This document shows positions 1 through 5,984 of a stretch of 12,345 bases of DNA, one piece after another; the stretch's first letter is position 1; each line of letters begins with the position of its first letter. This DNA comes from JAGLTA01 sp023142625 (GTDB lineage: Bacteria > Patescibacteriota > Patescibacteriia > JAACEG01), in the NCBI GenBank assembly GCA_030641665.1, contig DAOWHA010000003.1, positions 1-12,345 of the forward strand, written 5' to 3'. Below the pieces are notes generated by a model, which saw only the letters and a program-made list of their open reading frames with translations, ran no database searches and had not been told where the DNA came from. Both the position numbers and the translations under genes were made by a program.

Positions 1-89
1 CTATCGTATTTTTTATCAGCAAGCATACTTGCTTTTTCCGCAAAACGTTTTAAAATATCAATATTTTTTTGTGTTTTATTTTTTAACAT
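1..89 (-). CDS. Unidentified protein, N-terminal fragment cut by the window edge
   Basis: An open frame starts at an ATG read from base 89 and continues off the left edge, giving 29 codons that begin MLKNKTQKNIDIL. It starts six bases after the stop of the PLD-like gene (96-833), so it is very likely the third gene of the same minus-strand unit, behind the M.EcoRI-like methyltransferase. The visible part is lysine-rich and probably helical, with no recognisable motif. No Shine-Dalgarno site precedes it, so reinitiation from the upstream gene is plausible. Its position after a methyltransferase makes a restriction endonuclease or other defence subunit possible, but nothing in these residues shows that, and they do not resemble the start of R.EcoRI as I remember it. 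Confidence 0.6.
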   Translation of the reverse strand, partial: MLKNKTQKNIDILKRFAEKASMLADKKYD

Positions 90-95
90 AACTAA

Positions 96-833
96 TTATA
101 TTATATTTTCTCCAGATTCCCACCATTTATTAATTTTGTCCAAAACTTTATCTTTTTCCTCAATTACTTTATGAATCATAAAATCTTTTTTCCCAATAGT
201 ATTTATTGAGGCATCTATACTATAAATATCTGCGCCATCAACAACTATATATCTATTGTGTGATTCATCATTTATTTTTACTTCCATATTTCCTCTTTCC
301 TTTTTCTTACTTAAAAACAATCTTTTAAAAATTAACTTTTTATCGCTTGTGATAAATTTAATAATTACATTATTATTAATAATATCTATAAAATCAAAAA
401 TATTTTCATCTAGATAATTATCAACAATAATTATAGAGCTTGAAGCATTTTTGAATAATTTAATCAAAAATTTATTAACTTCATATTTTTGATCTTTTGA
501 AAATGAATGCTCATTTTTGTTTAAATTTATAGCACTATTACAAATATCTAAAATCTCTGATAATTTATCTAAGAATTTCTGTAACTTGTTTTTTAAATCG
601 CTATCTGCATACGAATTTAATTTATATCTATGATGCCACTGAAAACCATTCTCGTTCTCCCATTTATCAAGATGTCGCCAACTATCAGTGTCTTTTCCGA
701 ATACTTCTTTTGCATCTCTCATTTTTGAAGAAAAAAAATCTTCCGATTCTTGTGCTTTAGCAATACCTTTATTAATTCTCAAAATTTCTTTTTCAATTTC
801 AATAATAATATTTTTTATTTTTTCTTTAATCAT
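96..833 (-). CDS. PLD-like protein with degenerate HKD motif (possible nuclease or defence accessory)
   Basis: This is a 245-residue soluble protein. The first ~110 residues are charged and helical, probably coiled coil. The second half resembles a single phospholipase-D-like domain: a hydrophobic strand reading IIIVDNYLDENIFDFI (about 134-149), like the IxIxDPYxD block of PLD-type proteins, and then SHNRYIVVDG (191-200), which fits HxKxxxxD with Arg replacing Lys (His192, Arg194, Asp199). The next block, YSIDASINTIGKK, resembles the end of PLD-like domains found in phage- and defence-linked proteins. A bona fide HKD nuclease uses two His/Lys pairs, often by dimerising; the Arg substitution leaves activity uncertain. 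The gene lies 52 bases downstream of the methyltransferase and has an AAGGA site five bases before the ATG. BfiI is a known restriction enzyme with a PLD fold, so a restriction role is conceivable but only inferred. Confidence 0.7.
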   Translation of the reverse strand: MIKEKIKNIIIEIEKEILRINKGIAKAQESEDFFSSKMRDAKEVFGKDTDSWRHLDKWENENGFQWHHRYKLNSYADSDLKNKLQKFLDKLSEILDICNSAINLNKNEHSFSKDQKYEVNKFLIKLFKNASSSIIIVDNYLDENIFDFIDIINNNVIIKFITSDKKLIFKRLFLSKKKERGNMEVKINDESHNRYIVVDGADIYSIDASINTIGKKDFMIHKVIEEKDKVLDKINKWWESGENII

Positions 834-885
834 AGAATTCCTTATTAATTTTTTATCCTCCGTAAACTCAATTCTCCCAAATCAA

Positions 886-2004
886 CTATTTTTTAACCTT
901 CTTATTTTTAATAATTACACGAGCATAAATACTTGAATATAATTTTCCAGTTTCAAAATCTTTAAATGCTGGTGCTTTTTTGTCTGTCTTTGGATTATAT
1001 AGACGATATAAAGTGCCTTTGGCATTAAAAGTAAATTTTCCTGTTGAATTACCATTTTTATCTAAAATTTCCATTTTCTTATTGCAAGTAAAATCAATAG
1101 AACCCACAATGCCCAGCGCAATTATTTCAAACTGCTCTGGATTATATTTATCCATAAATGTAATTGGAACTCCCATTGCGCCCTCATAATCCATCGGAAT
1201 ATTTTTTGTAATATCAATATTTATCGCATCATAATTGTCGTATTTAGGATATTCTGTCTTGTTATATTTTTTGAATAAAATTAAATCTTCATGTCTTTCC
1301 TCGTAATCTAAATTTGTAAACCAGCGCACTCCTTTTACCCTGATGTATTTATTACCATTTTTGTCAATTCTGCTACTTGCGGCGTTTAAAGGATAACTAT
1401 CGGGAACTCCAAATTCTCTATCTCCGCTATGTATGCTATGTCCAAACCAAATTTTATTTTCTTTTATGAGTTTAAAAATTTCTTTATAGGTTATCGCATT
1501 TAAATTTCCTATTATTATAAATTTTTTATTGTATTCAATTAATTGAGCGACATATTCTCTGAATAAAGAAAATGGCGGATTGGTTATAACAATATCAGCT
1601 TGTTTTAAAAGTTTAATACACTCTGGACTGCGAAAATCACCGTCGCTGTTTAGATGTTTTATGCCAATTTCTTCAGGATTGGGAATTTTATCTCCATTTT
1701 TGTCGCCCGTGTATTCCAAATATATCGCTTTTTCAGATTTATTCTCGCTGAATAAATCAGGCTGTTGATTTTTATAACAAGTGGTAATTAATTTTTTAAG
1801 ACCCAAATGTTCAAAATTATATGAAAAATAATGAAAAAAATTACTTACTCTCGGATCATCACAATTACAAAAAACAACTTTGTTTTTGAAATGTTCTTTG
1901 TAATGCCCCAATTCTCTTTCAATATCAGATAACTGAGTATAAAACTCATCTTTTTGGGCAGCCTTTGCTTTTTTTAAGTTACTATTTGAAGATTTTTTTG
2001 CCAT
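886..2004 (-). CDS. EcoRI-family adenine-specific DNA methyltransferase
   Basis: A 372-residue protein matching the M.EcoRI family along its length. Conserved blocks are DEFYTQ with DIERELGHY (19-35), CNCDDPRVSNFF (46-57), LGLKKLI (67-73), the amino-methyltransferase catalytic motif TNPPFSLF (141-148), ITYKEIFKLIKENKIWFG, YPKYDNYDAINI and MGVPITF, ending in IIKNKKVKK much as I remember M.EcoRI ending. NPPF is the catalytic motif IV of N6-adenine methyltransferases; the expected reaction is transfer of methyl from S-adenosylmethionine to adenine, and GAATTC is the likely but untested target. It is longer than M.EcoRI (326 aa), mainly through extra sequence near residues 300-350. The gene has its own promoter, has no Shine-Dalgarno site, and heads a unit with the PLD-like gene and a truncated third gene. 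At least six GAATTC sites occur in this window, so the site is not obviously avoided. Confidence 0.93.
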   Translation of the reverse strand: MAKKSSNSNLKKAKAAQKDEFYTQLSDIERELGHYKEHFKNKVVFCNCDDPRVSNFFHYFSYNFEHLGLKKLITTCYKNQQPDLFSENKSEKAIYLEYTGDKNGDKIPNPEEIGIKHLNSDGDFRSPECIKLLKQADIVITNPPFSLFREYVAQLIEYNKKFIIIGNLNAITYKEIFKLIKENKIWFGHSIHSGDREFGVPDSYPLNAASSRIDKNGNKYIRVKGVRWFTNLDYEERHEDLILFKKYNKTEYPKYDNYDAINIDITKNIPMDYEGAMGVPITFMDKYNPEQFEIIALGIVGSIDFTCNKKMEILDKNGNSTGKFTFNAKGTLYRLYNPKTDKKAPAFKDFETGKLYSSIYARVIIKNKKVKK

Positions 2005-2028
2005 AATTTGCAGTTGATTATTGTTTAT

Positions 2029-2057
2029 AGAATAGCAAAAACAGCCAAAAAAGTCAA
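2029..2057 (-). promoter_or_regulatory. Sigma70-type promoter of the methyltransferase unit
   Basis: On the minus strand TTGACT (2057-2052) is followed by a 17-base spacer and TATTCT (2034-2029). Transcription would start near 2022, about 18 bases before the ATG at 2004. It lies just downstream of the rpsR terminator, so the methyltransferase unit appears to be transcribed independently of the ribosomal-protein operon. Confidence 0.65.
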
Positions 2058-2069
2058 TAATATTCTAAA

Positions 2070-2095
2070 TAAAAAAACCGCTGGAAAATCAGCGG
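2070..2095 (-). terminator. Intrinsic terminator of the rpsF-ssb-rpsR operon
   Basis: A perfect six-base stem CCGCTG/CAGCGG (2078-2083 with 2090-2095) encloses a six-base loop. Read on the minus strand it is followed by a run of seven T (2077-2071). It lies 29 bases beyond the rpsR stop codon. An A/T-rich flank on the other side could give weak plus-strand activity, but no plus-strand gene ends here. Confidence 0.8.
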
Positions 2096-2124
2096 AATTT
2101 TATTTTTTTAGATTTTAAAAATTT

Positions 2125-2355
2125 TTATCTAACCATAAACGGCAGCAAAGCCATAATGCGCGCGCGCTTAATCGCTTGCGATAGTTGCCTTTGATGCTTG
2201 GAACAGACATGGCTTTTTCGCCTCGGCCTGATTTTAGCATAAGAAGATGTAAAACGCCTTAAAATCTCCGCTTGTTTATAATCAATCTCTTTAATATTAT
2301 TAACGCAGAAATAGCAATAACTTTTTTGCTGCGCATTTTTATTTTTTGAACCCAT
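2125..2355 (-). CDS. rpsR: Small ribosomal subunit protein bS18
   Basis: A 76-residue basic protein with the bS18 signature: EIDYKQAEILRRF (23-35), the R-rich turn KIRPRRKS (41-48) and the C-terminal block HQRQLSQAIKRARIMALLPF (54-73). bS18 binds 16S rRNA in the platform of the small subunit next to bS6, whose gene starts the same operon. It is the cysteine-containing form: Cys14-x2-Cys17 and Cys51-x2-His54 could make a zinc site that E. coli S18 lacks. It starts 10 bases after the ssb stop without a Shine-Dalgarno site, so coupling to ssb translation is likely. The operon terminator follows. Confidence 0.97.
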   Translation of the reverse strand: MGSKNKNAQQKSYCYFCVNNIKEIDYKQAEILRRFTSSYAKIRPRRKSHVCSKHQRQLSQAIKRARIMALLPFMVR

Positions 2356-2365
2356 AAATTTTTAG

Positions 2366-2869
2366 TTAAAATGGTATCTCTTCTACATTTATCTCCTCGT
2401 CATCCGAAGATTTAGGAGGATTTTCTTGTCCGCTATTTGGCGAGTCTTCTTGTTGGATAGTCGGTATCTCCTCTTTAGCAGAAGCCGCTGGCGCGCTGTT
2501 TTGCTGGCTGGGCTGAAATTGCGAAGAGTTGCCTCCGCCGCCTCCGCCAAGCATAATCATATTATCTGCTATAACTTCTGTCCTGTATCTTTTAACTCCG
2601 TCTTGCCCGACCCAGTCCCTTGTCTGTAAACGACCTTCAATATATATTTTAGATCCCTTTTTTAAATACTGCCCGCAAATTTCAGCAAGTTTCCGCCAAA
2701 CAACAATATTATGAAATTCAGCCCTTGTCTGTTTTTGTCCGCTGGATTTGTCTGTCCAAACAAGATTTGTCGCTATGCTAAATGAAGCGACCTGCTGTCC
2801 AGAAGGTATTGTCTTTAATTCAGGATCTCTAACAACATTTCCTATCAGCATTACTTTATTTAAATCCAT
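2366..2869 (-). CDS. ssb: Single-stranded DNA-binding protein
   Basis: A 167-residue protein. The N-terminal OB fold (1-108) has the bacterial SSB hallmarks: MDLNKVMLIGNVVRDPEL, FSIATN, the EFHNIVVW block and YIEGRLQTRDW. A run of glycines (108-113) opens a flexible Gln/Ser/Pro-rich linker, followed by an acidic tail ending in NVEEIPF. This corresponds to the DDDIPF tip that recruits DNA repair and replication partners in other bacteria. It coats single-stranded DNA during replication, recombination and repair. The rpsF-ssb-rpsR order is the widespread bacterial arrangement. A 59-base spacer without a Shine-Dalgarno site separates it from rpsF. Confidence 0.97.
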   Translation of the reverse strand: MDLNKVMLIGNVVRDPELKTIPSGQQVASFSIATNLVWTDKSSGQKQTRAEFHNIVVWRKLAEICGQYLKKGSKIYIEGRLQTRDWVGQDGVKRYRTEVIADNMIMLGGGGGGNSSQFQPSQQNSAPAASAKEEIPTIQQEDSPNSGQENPPKSSDDEEINVEEIPF

Positions 2870-2928
2870 AAATTTATTGCTTTAAATATATTTATTTTAT
2901 AATTATTATATTTTGTAATTCAAAATAA

Positions 2929-3411
2929 TTACATAGTCTCTTCTAACAATTCATCCAATTTTTTATCCAGATCGTCAATTTTTATCTTCTCCTCTTTTTT
3001 TATGCCTTTTTCCTCCTCTTTCTTAATCTCTTTCGGTTTTTCTATCTTTGCTTCGCTTTCTTCTTTTTTAACAAGCACTGACGGCTTAATTGTCTTTATT
3101 TTCTTTTTTCCTTTGATTATCGGCGATTTTTTTATCTCTTTGACTATTTGAAATCTTATAATATCTTGATTTAGGTTTAATTTTTCAGTGATTTTTGCGA
3201 TAGCGCTTTCTGCGGCTGAAAAAATTATCAATGTATAATACCCGTAATCATAATGCTTAATCGGATATGCCAGTTTTTTTTTGCCCCAATGATCAGTTTT
3301 TATAATGGCCGCTTTATTGTCTGTTAAGATAGAATCTATTTTTTCGTCAACGGCTTTAATCTCCGTTTCAGAATATTTATTTGGAACAATATATAATATT
3401 TCGTAATTCAT
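2929..3411 (-). CDS. rpsF: Small ribosomal subunit protein bS6 with long charged tail
   Basis: Residues 1-97 are a typical bS6 domain: MNYEILYIVPNKYSE, then WGKKKLAYPIKHYDYGYYTLIIF (42-64) and a C-terminal strand ending IIRFQIVKEIKK. bS6 pairs with bS18 on 16S rRNA. From about residue 98 to 160 the protein continues as a Lys/Glu-rich, low-complexity extension ending in a helical stretch (DDLDKKLDELLEE). This makes it clearly longer than the usual 95-135 residues. Tails of this kind occur on bS6 in several lineages and their role is not known to me. First gene of the operon, behind a strong promoter; no Shine-Dalgarno site before the ATG. Confidence 0.96.
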   Translation of the reverse strand: MNYEILYIVPNKYSETEIKAVDEKIDSILTDNKAAIIKTDHWGKKKLAYPIKHYDYGYYTLIIFSAAESAIAKITEKLNLNQDIIRFQIVKEIKKSPIIKGKKKIKTIKPSVLVKKEESEAKIEKPKEIKKEEEKGIKKEEKIKIDDLDKKLDELLEETM

Positions 3412-3438
3412 AATTTATTTTTACTTATTTTTTCTTTT

Positions 3439-3466
3439 ATTTTATGGCAAAACAAAAAAATGTCAA
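3439..3466 (-). promoter_or_regulatory. Sigma70-type promoter of rpsF-ssb-rpsR
   Basis: The minus strand carries a consensus TTGACA (3466-3461), a 16-base spacer and TAAAAT (3444-3439). The predicted start is near 3432, giving a leader of about 20 bases before rpsF. The promoter fits exactly into the 60-base gap behind the membrane-protein gene, whose stop codon is at 3472-3474. Confidence 0.8.
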
Positions 3467-3471
3467 TAGTG

Positions 3472-5586
3472 TTAATTTTTATATTTAAAAATAGTAATTT
3501 CGCCGTTGTTTATAATTTTATAACTATCCGCTGTCTGTTTTGCCTGTTCAACTATTTCGTGAAAACGCCACCAGTATTTATTGATGACAAAATATCCTAA
3601 TTCAACACCGACACTTTGCGCTGCTTTCGCCATATATTCTTTTTTTGGCGCGTCATTTACCATTTGCAAATAATATTGATAAAGCGGCGAACTTGTCGGA
3701 ACAGGATAATAGAATTGATTGTTGTAATATTTTTTAAAGCCGAATTCGCGGATTGCCGCGGCTGAAACTTGCTGATTTGCCAAGACTATAAAATTTTTGC
3801 CATTAGCGTCATTTTTTATCCATCGCGTTGCGGCAATATCCGCGACAGTCGTATTAAAAAAATGGCTTGTTTCATAATCATCTGCTCGCGGATAACTTAA
3901 ATAAAATGAAGCCGTGATAAGCGAGCAGGCAAAAATTAGAAAGAATATTTTTAAAAGAATATTTTGTTTTTTTAATTTTTTTAAAAATTGTCCGATGCCA
4001 AAAAGCAGAATTGGAATTAAAAAACAGAATGCCAGCCAGCCGACCCGTTCCGCATAGTCATTTTTTTCATAATTTATAAGAAATTTAAAGTTGAAGAAAA
4101 ATTTTAAAATTAAAAAATTTAACAATAAAACAGAAAAAGCGAAAAAGTAAGCGCTAAAAAGTTTTATTTTTTTAGAATACGCCAAAGCAATTATAATAAT
4201 TGTAAAAAAAATTAGCAAGTAAAAATTAAATTTGTAAAAATAAGCGAAATCAAAAATCGGATGAAAATTATTAATAAAATAAAATTTTAATTTGTATAAA
4301 AAGGCAAAAATTTCTTCTGTTTTTGGCAAAGACAGTTTAACGGTCAAATTTGCCAATTTCGAATTTATCAAAAATATTGCTGGAAAAATTATTGAGCTTG
4401 CCGTTAAAAATAGAATTAAAATTGCCTTGCGCGCGCGCAAATTCAGCCTGTTTTTGCGCAGCCGTTTTGATAAAAAAATTAAGAGCAAGAAAATCAGCGC
4501 CGCAATTCCAGCTATCGGGTGTATTGCCAAAGCCGCCAAACATAAAATAATCAAAGGCAAAAGTGATTTTGTTGTTCCTGTCAGATGCGGGAGCGAAGCA
4601 AAGATTATAATTAGAATAAAAAAATTTGCTAAATTTTGCGGCGTTGAAACAATAAAAGAGCTGAACGGCAGGATTAAAAAGATCAGCGCTAAAATTAAAG
4701 AAAGGTTTTTGTCAAAATTAAACGCTTTGCGGAAAGAGTTATAAATAACAGCTGGCAAAAAAAGCGCGAACATCATCGGGACAAGCAGCTTGTCAATCCA
4801 AATATAACTTACGCTAAAAATTTTAGACAAAACAACAACTAAGGAATATTGCCCTAAATAATAGAGCGGTTTTGGATAAATCGCGCCGTGTTCAATGATT
4901 ATTTTTTCTGTCGCTTGATGTATGAATTGGTCAAATCCGTAGCCGATCGGATAAATGATTAAAGCGACAGACGCGCATAAAAAAAAATGCGCCGAGATTA
5001 AAATCAGCGTTTTTTTTGTTTTTGACTTCCAGCAGATAATCAGCAAGACTAGAGTTGCTAAAAAATAGCAGATAAAAAATTCATTCGGAATAATCTGCCA
5101 AGGCGAGCTGATAGCGCTTGTTGTTTGGAAAATAAAAAGGTATTTAAAGAGAATGAAACAAAGCGTTAAATATAAAAATGTTAAAATCCAATAATGTCTT
5201 TGCGAGGAGTGAATGGAGCGATAGCGGAATGAGCGACGAAGCAATCCCATTACTGGGCGAATAAATCTATTATTACAATCCCATTGCCTATTAACGAGAT
5301 TGCTTCGGTTGCTATCGCTCCTTCGCAAAGACAGGATAGCAATTGGCAAAATTATTAAAATAATCGCGATTACAAAATTATTCAACTCATAAAAATAATA
5401 AATAACCGCGCCGAGAAACAAAACCATTGACAAAACCAATAAAAAAGCGTAGATTAAACCAATAAATATTTTTTTGGAAAGTTTTTTGCTTAAAATAAAA
5501 AAATAAAGGACGCCGAAAAGCGTTCCAATCATCGTACTTTGAAAAAAGAAAAAATTAAGAATTAAGATTATTGTAATAAGAAACAT
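3472..5586 (-). CDS. Polytopic membrane protein, GT-C glycosyltransferase-like, with in-frame repeat insert
   Basis: A 704-residue protein with well over ten hydrophobic helices. A candidate extracytoplasmic loop after the early helices reads GYGFDQFIHQATEKII (215-230) followed by YPKPLYYLGQ; an acidic residue with nearby His after an early helix is typical of GT-C-fold enzymes, which use lipid-linked sugars. The last ~120 residues are soluble, starting near DIAATRWIKND and ending in INNGEITIFKYKN, an arrangement I associate with GT-C-like proteins. The exact reaction cannot be stated. Residues 85-131 (LSLRRSDSNRS... to ...SIHSSQRH) are encoded by a palindromic interspersed repeat lying in frame between two hydrophobic segments. 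The hydrophobic N-terminus before the repeat supports the start at 5586 rather than a later one. No Shine-Dalgarno site is seen. Confidence 0.75.
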   Translation of the reverse strand: MFLITIILILNFFFFQSTMIGTLFGVLYFFILSKKLSKKIFIGLIYAFLLVLSMVLFLGAVIYYFYELNNFVIAIILIILPIAILSLRRSDSNRSNLVNRQWDCNNRFIRPVMGLLRRSFRYRSIHSSQRHYWILTFLYLTLCFILFKYLFIFQTTSAISSPWQIIPNEFFICYFLATLVLLIICWKSKTKKTLILISAHFFLCASVALIIYPIGYGFDQFIHQATEKIIIEHGAIYPKPLYYLGQYSLVVVLSKIFSVSYIWIDKLLVPMMFALFLPAVIYNSFRKAFNFDKNLSLILALIFLILPFSSFIVSTPQNLANFFILIIIFASLPHLTGTTKSLLPLIILCLAALAIHPIAGIAALIFLLLIFLSKRLRKNRLNLRARKAILILFLTASSIIFPAIFLINSKLANLTVKLSLPKTEEIFAFLYKLKFYFINNFHPIFDFAYFYKFNFYLLIFFTIIIIALAYSKKIKLFSAYFFAFSVLLLNFLILKFFFNFKFLINYEKNDYAERVGWLAFCFLIPILLFGIGQFLKKLKKQNILLKIFFLIFACSLITASFYLSYPRADDYETSHFFNTTVADIAATRWIKNDANGKNFIVLANQQVSAAAIREFGFKKYYNNQFYYPVPTSSPLYQYYLQMVNDAPKKEYMAKAAQSVGVELGYFVINKYWWRFHEIVEQAKQTADSYKIINNGEITIFKYKN
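5195..5333. repeat. Palindromic interspersed repeat, copy 1, inside a coding sequence
   Basis: A 139-base imperfect inverted repeat. It begins TGTCTTTGCGAGGAG and ends in the complement CTTCGCAAAGACA; both arms also contain GAGCGATAGC and GAAGCAATC blocks. Its left 66 bases (5195-5260) match the right arm of the second copy (9321-9256, complement) at about 62 of 66 positions. It contains no gene of its own and no clear target-site duplication is visible. It is wholly translated as residues 85-131 of the membrane protein on the minus strand. Motifs of this TTGCGAGGAGC...GAAGCAATC type are familiar as interspersed palindromes in many bacterial genomes. Confidence 0.9.
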
Positions 5587-5611
5587 AAACTTTAAAAAAA
5601 GGGGGATAAAA

Positions 5612-5731
5612 GTGGTTAAAAAAATAGTAGTATGGGTAGTGATACCAGTAATATTAGTAGCAACAGCGCTTTTTTTAGCTACTTTAGCGTTAGATGTAGC
5701 AAGTTATTTTTTATTACCAATTGTAAAATAA
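5612..5731 (+). CDS. Small single-helix membrane protein (39 aa)
   Basis: The frame starts at GTG, six bases after a GGGGG run in an AAAGGGGG context, and ends at TAA 5729-5731. The product begins MVKKIVVWVVIPVILVATALF and ends LLPIVK: a short positive N-terminus, then a hydrophobic stretch of roughly 22 residues and a second hydrophobic section with a single Asp (about residue 28). It would sit in the cytoplasmic membrane. Val and Ile codons are strikingly A-ending (GTA, ATA), unlike the neighbouring membrane-protein genes, which use many T-ending codons. It stands head-to-head with the membrane-protein gene at 5586 and 22 bases before a second microprotein gene. No family is recognised; a secretion subunit, a small regulator of a membrane enzyme or a hydrophobic toxin are all possible. 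Confidence 0.65.
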   Translation: MVKKIVVWVVIPVILVATALFLATLALDVASYFLLPIVK

Positions 5732-5753
5732 AGGGAGGTGAAAAGCAATAAGT

Positions 5754-5855
5754 TTGATACTAAAAAAAGTAGATGCCGCGGCGATATCTTTAGTTGCCGC
5801 GGTGGCAATGTTTATTTTTATCTTAGCAGTAGAAATAATAAGAAGTTTTTTATAA
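5754..5855 (+). CDS. Second small single-helix membrane protein (about 33 aa)
   Basis: This follows the first microprotein gene closely and shows a near-perfect Shine-Dalgarno site GGGAGGTG at 5733-5740. The product with a TTG start is MILKKVDAAAISLVAAVAMF and on to EIIRSFL: two lysines, one Asp, then a helix of about 20 hydrophobic residues. The start is uncertain: TTG at 5754 is 13 bases from the GGTG, while a non-standard ATA at 5748 would have ideal spacing and add two residues. A terminator begins 36 bases after the stop, so both microproteins appear to form one short transcript. The overlapping longer frame starting at GTG 5738 lies inside the Shine-Dalgarno site and runs through terminator and promoter, so it was not chosen. 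No family recognised. Confidence 0.6.
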   Translation: MILKKVDAAAISLVAAVAMFIFILAVEIIRSFL

Positions 5856-5891
5856 AAAAAAGCATAATCTTAATTTTTGTCTTTTTAAATG

Positions 5892-5928
5892 GGTCTGCTT
5901 TACTTTTTTTACAAAGCAGACCTTTTTT
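5892..5928 (+). terminator. Strong intrinsic terminator behind the microprotein pair
   Basis: A perfect ten-base stem GGTCTGCTTT/AAAGCAGACC (5892-5901 with 5913-5922) with an 11-base loop is followed by six T (5923-5928). It ends the short transcript carrying the two microproteins and insulates it from the gene starting at 5985. Confidence 0.92.
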
Positions 5929-5930
5929 AT

Positions 5931-5958
5931 TTGCCAAAAAAAGCCTGTTTGCTACAAT
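5931..5958 (+). promoter_or_regulatory. Sigma70-type promoter of the GT-C gene pair
   Basis: TTGCCA (5931-5936), a 16-base spacer and TACAAT (5953-5958) each match consensus at five of six positions. The predicted start near 5965 lies about 20 bases before the ATG at 5985. The -35 box begins three bases after the T run of the preceding terminator. This promoter decides the start of the next gene: the upstream in-frame codons from 5889 lie over the terminator and promoter. Confidence 0.8.
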
Positions 5959-5984
5959 GGAATACAGAAAAAGCGGATAAAATT

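Noticed and set aside
835..840. GAATTC, a possible M.EcoRI-type target, overlapping the AAGGA site of the PLD-like gene
   Set aside because: At least five other GAATTC sites occur in the window (3742, 8440, 8773, 10426, 11245), so one site here is likely coincidence; methylation would not affect the mRNA.
4292..4744. 150-codon Lys/Arg-rich plus-strand frame
   Set aside because: It is antisense to the well-supported membrane-protein gene; its composition is explained by the complement of hydrophobic codons, and it has no ribosome binding site or family resemblance.
5539..5568. TTGAAA and TAAGAT as a plus-strand promoter for the microproteins
   Set aside because: An 18-base spacer and modest matches inside the start of the divergent gene; too weak in such AT-rich sequence to list as a feature.
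5738..5980. 80-codon plus-strand frame overlapping the second microprotein gene
   Set aside because: Its GTG start lies within the Shine-Dalgarno site and the frame runs through the terminator at 5892-5928 and the promoter at 5931-5958. The other frame gives a coherent membrane helix at the right distance.
5889..5984. Upstream in-frame extension of the GT-C gene from ATG 5889
   Set aside because: The extension covers the terminator hairpin and the promoter; the ATG at 5985 follows the predicted transcription start by about 20 bases.
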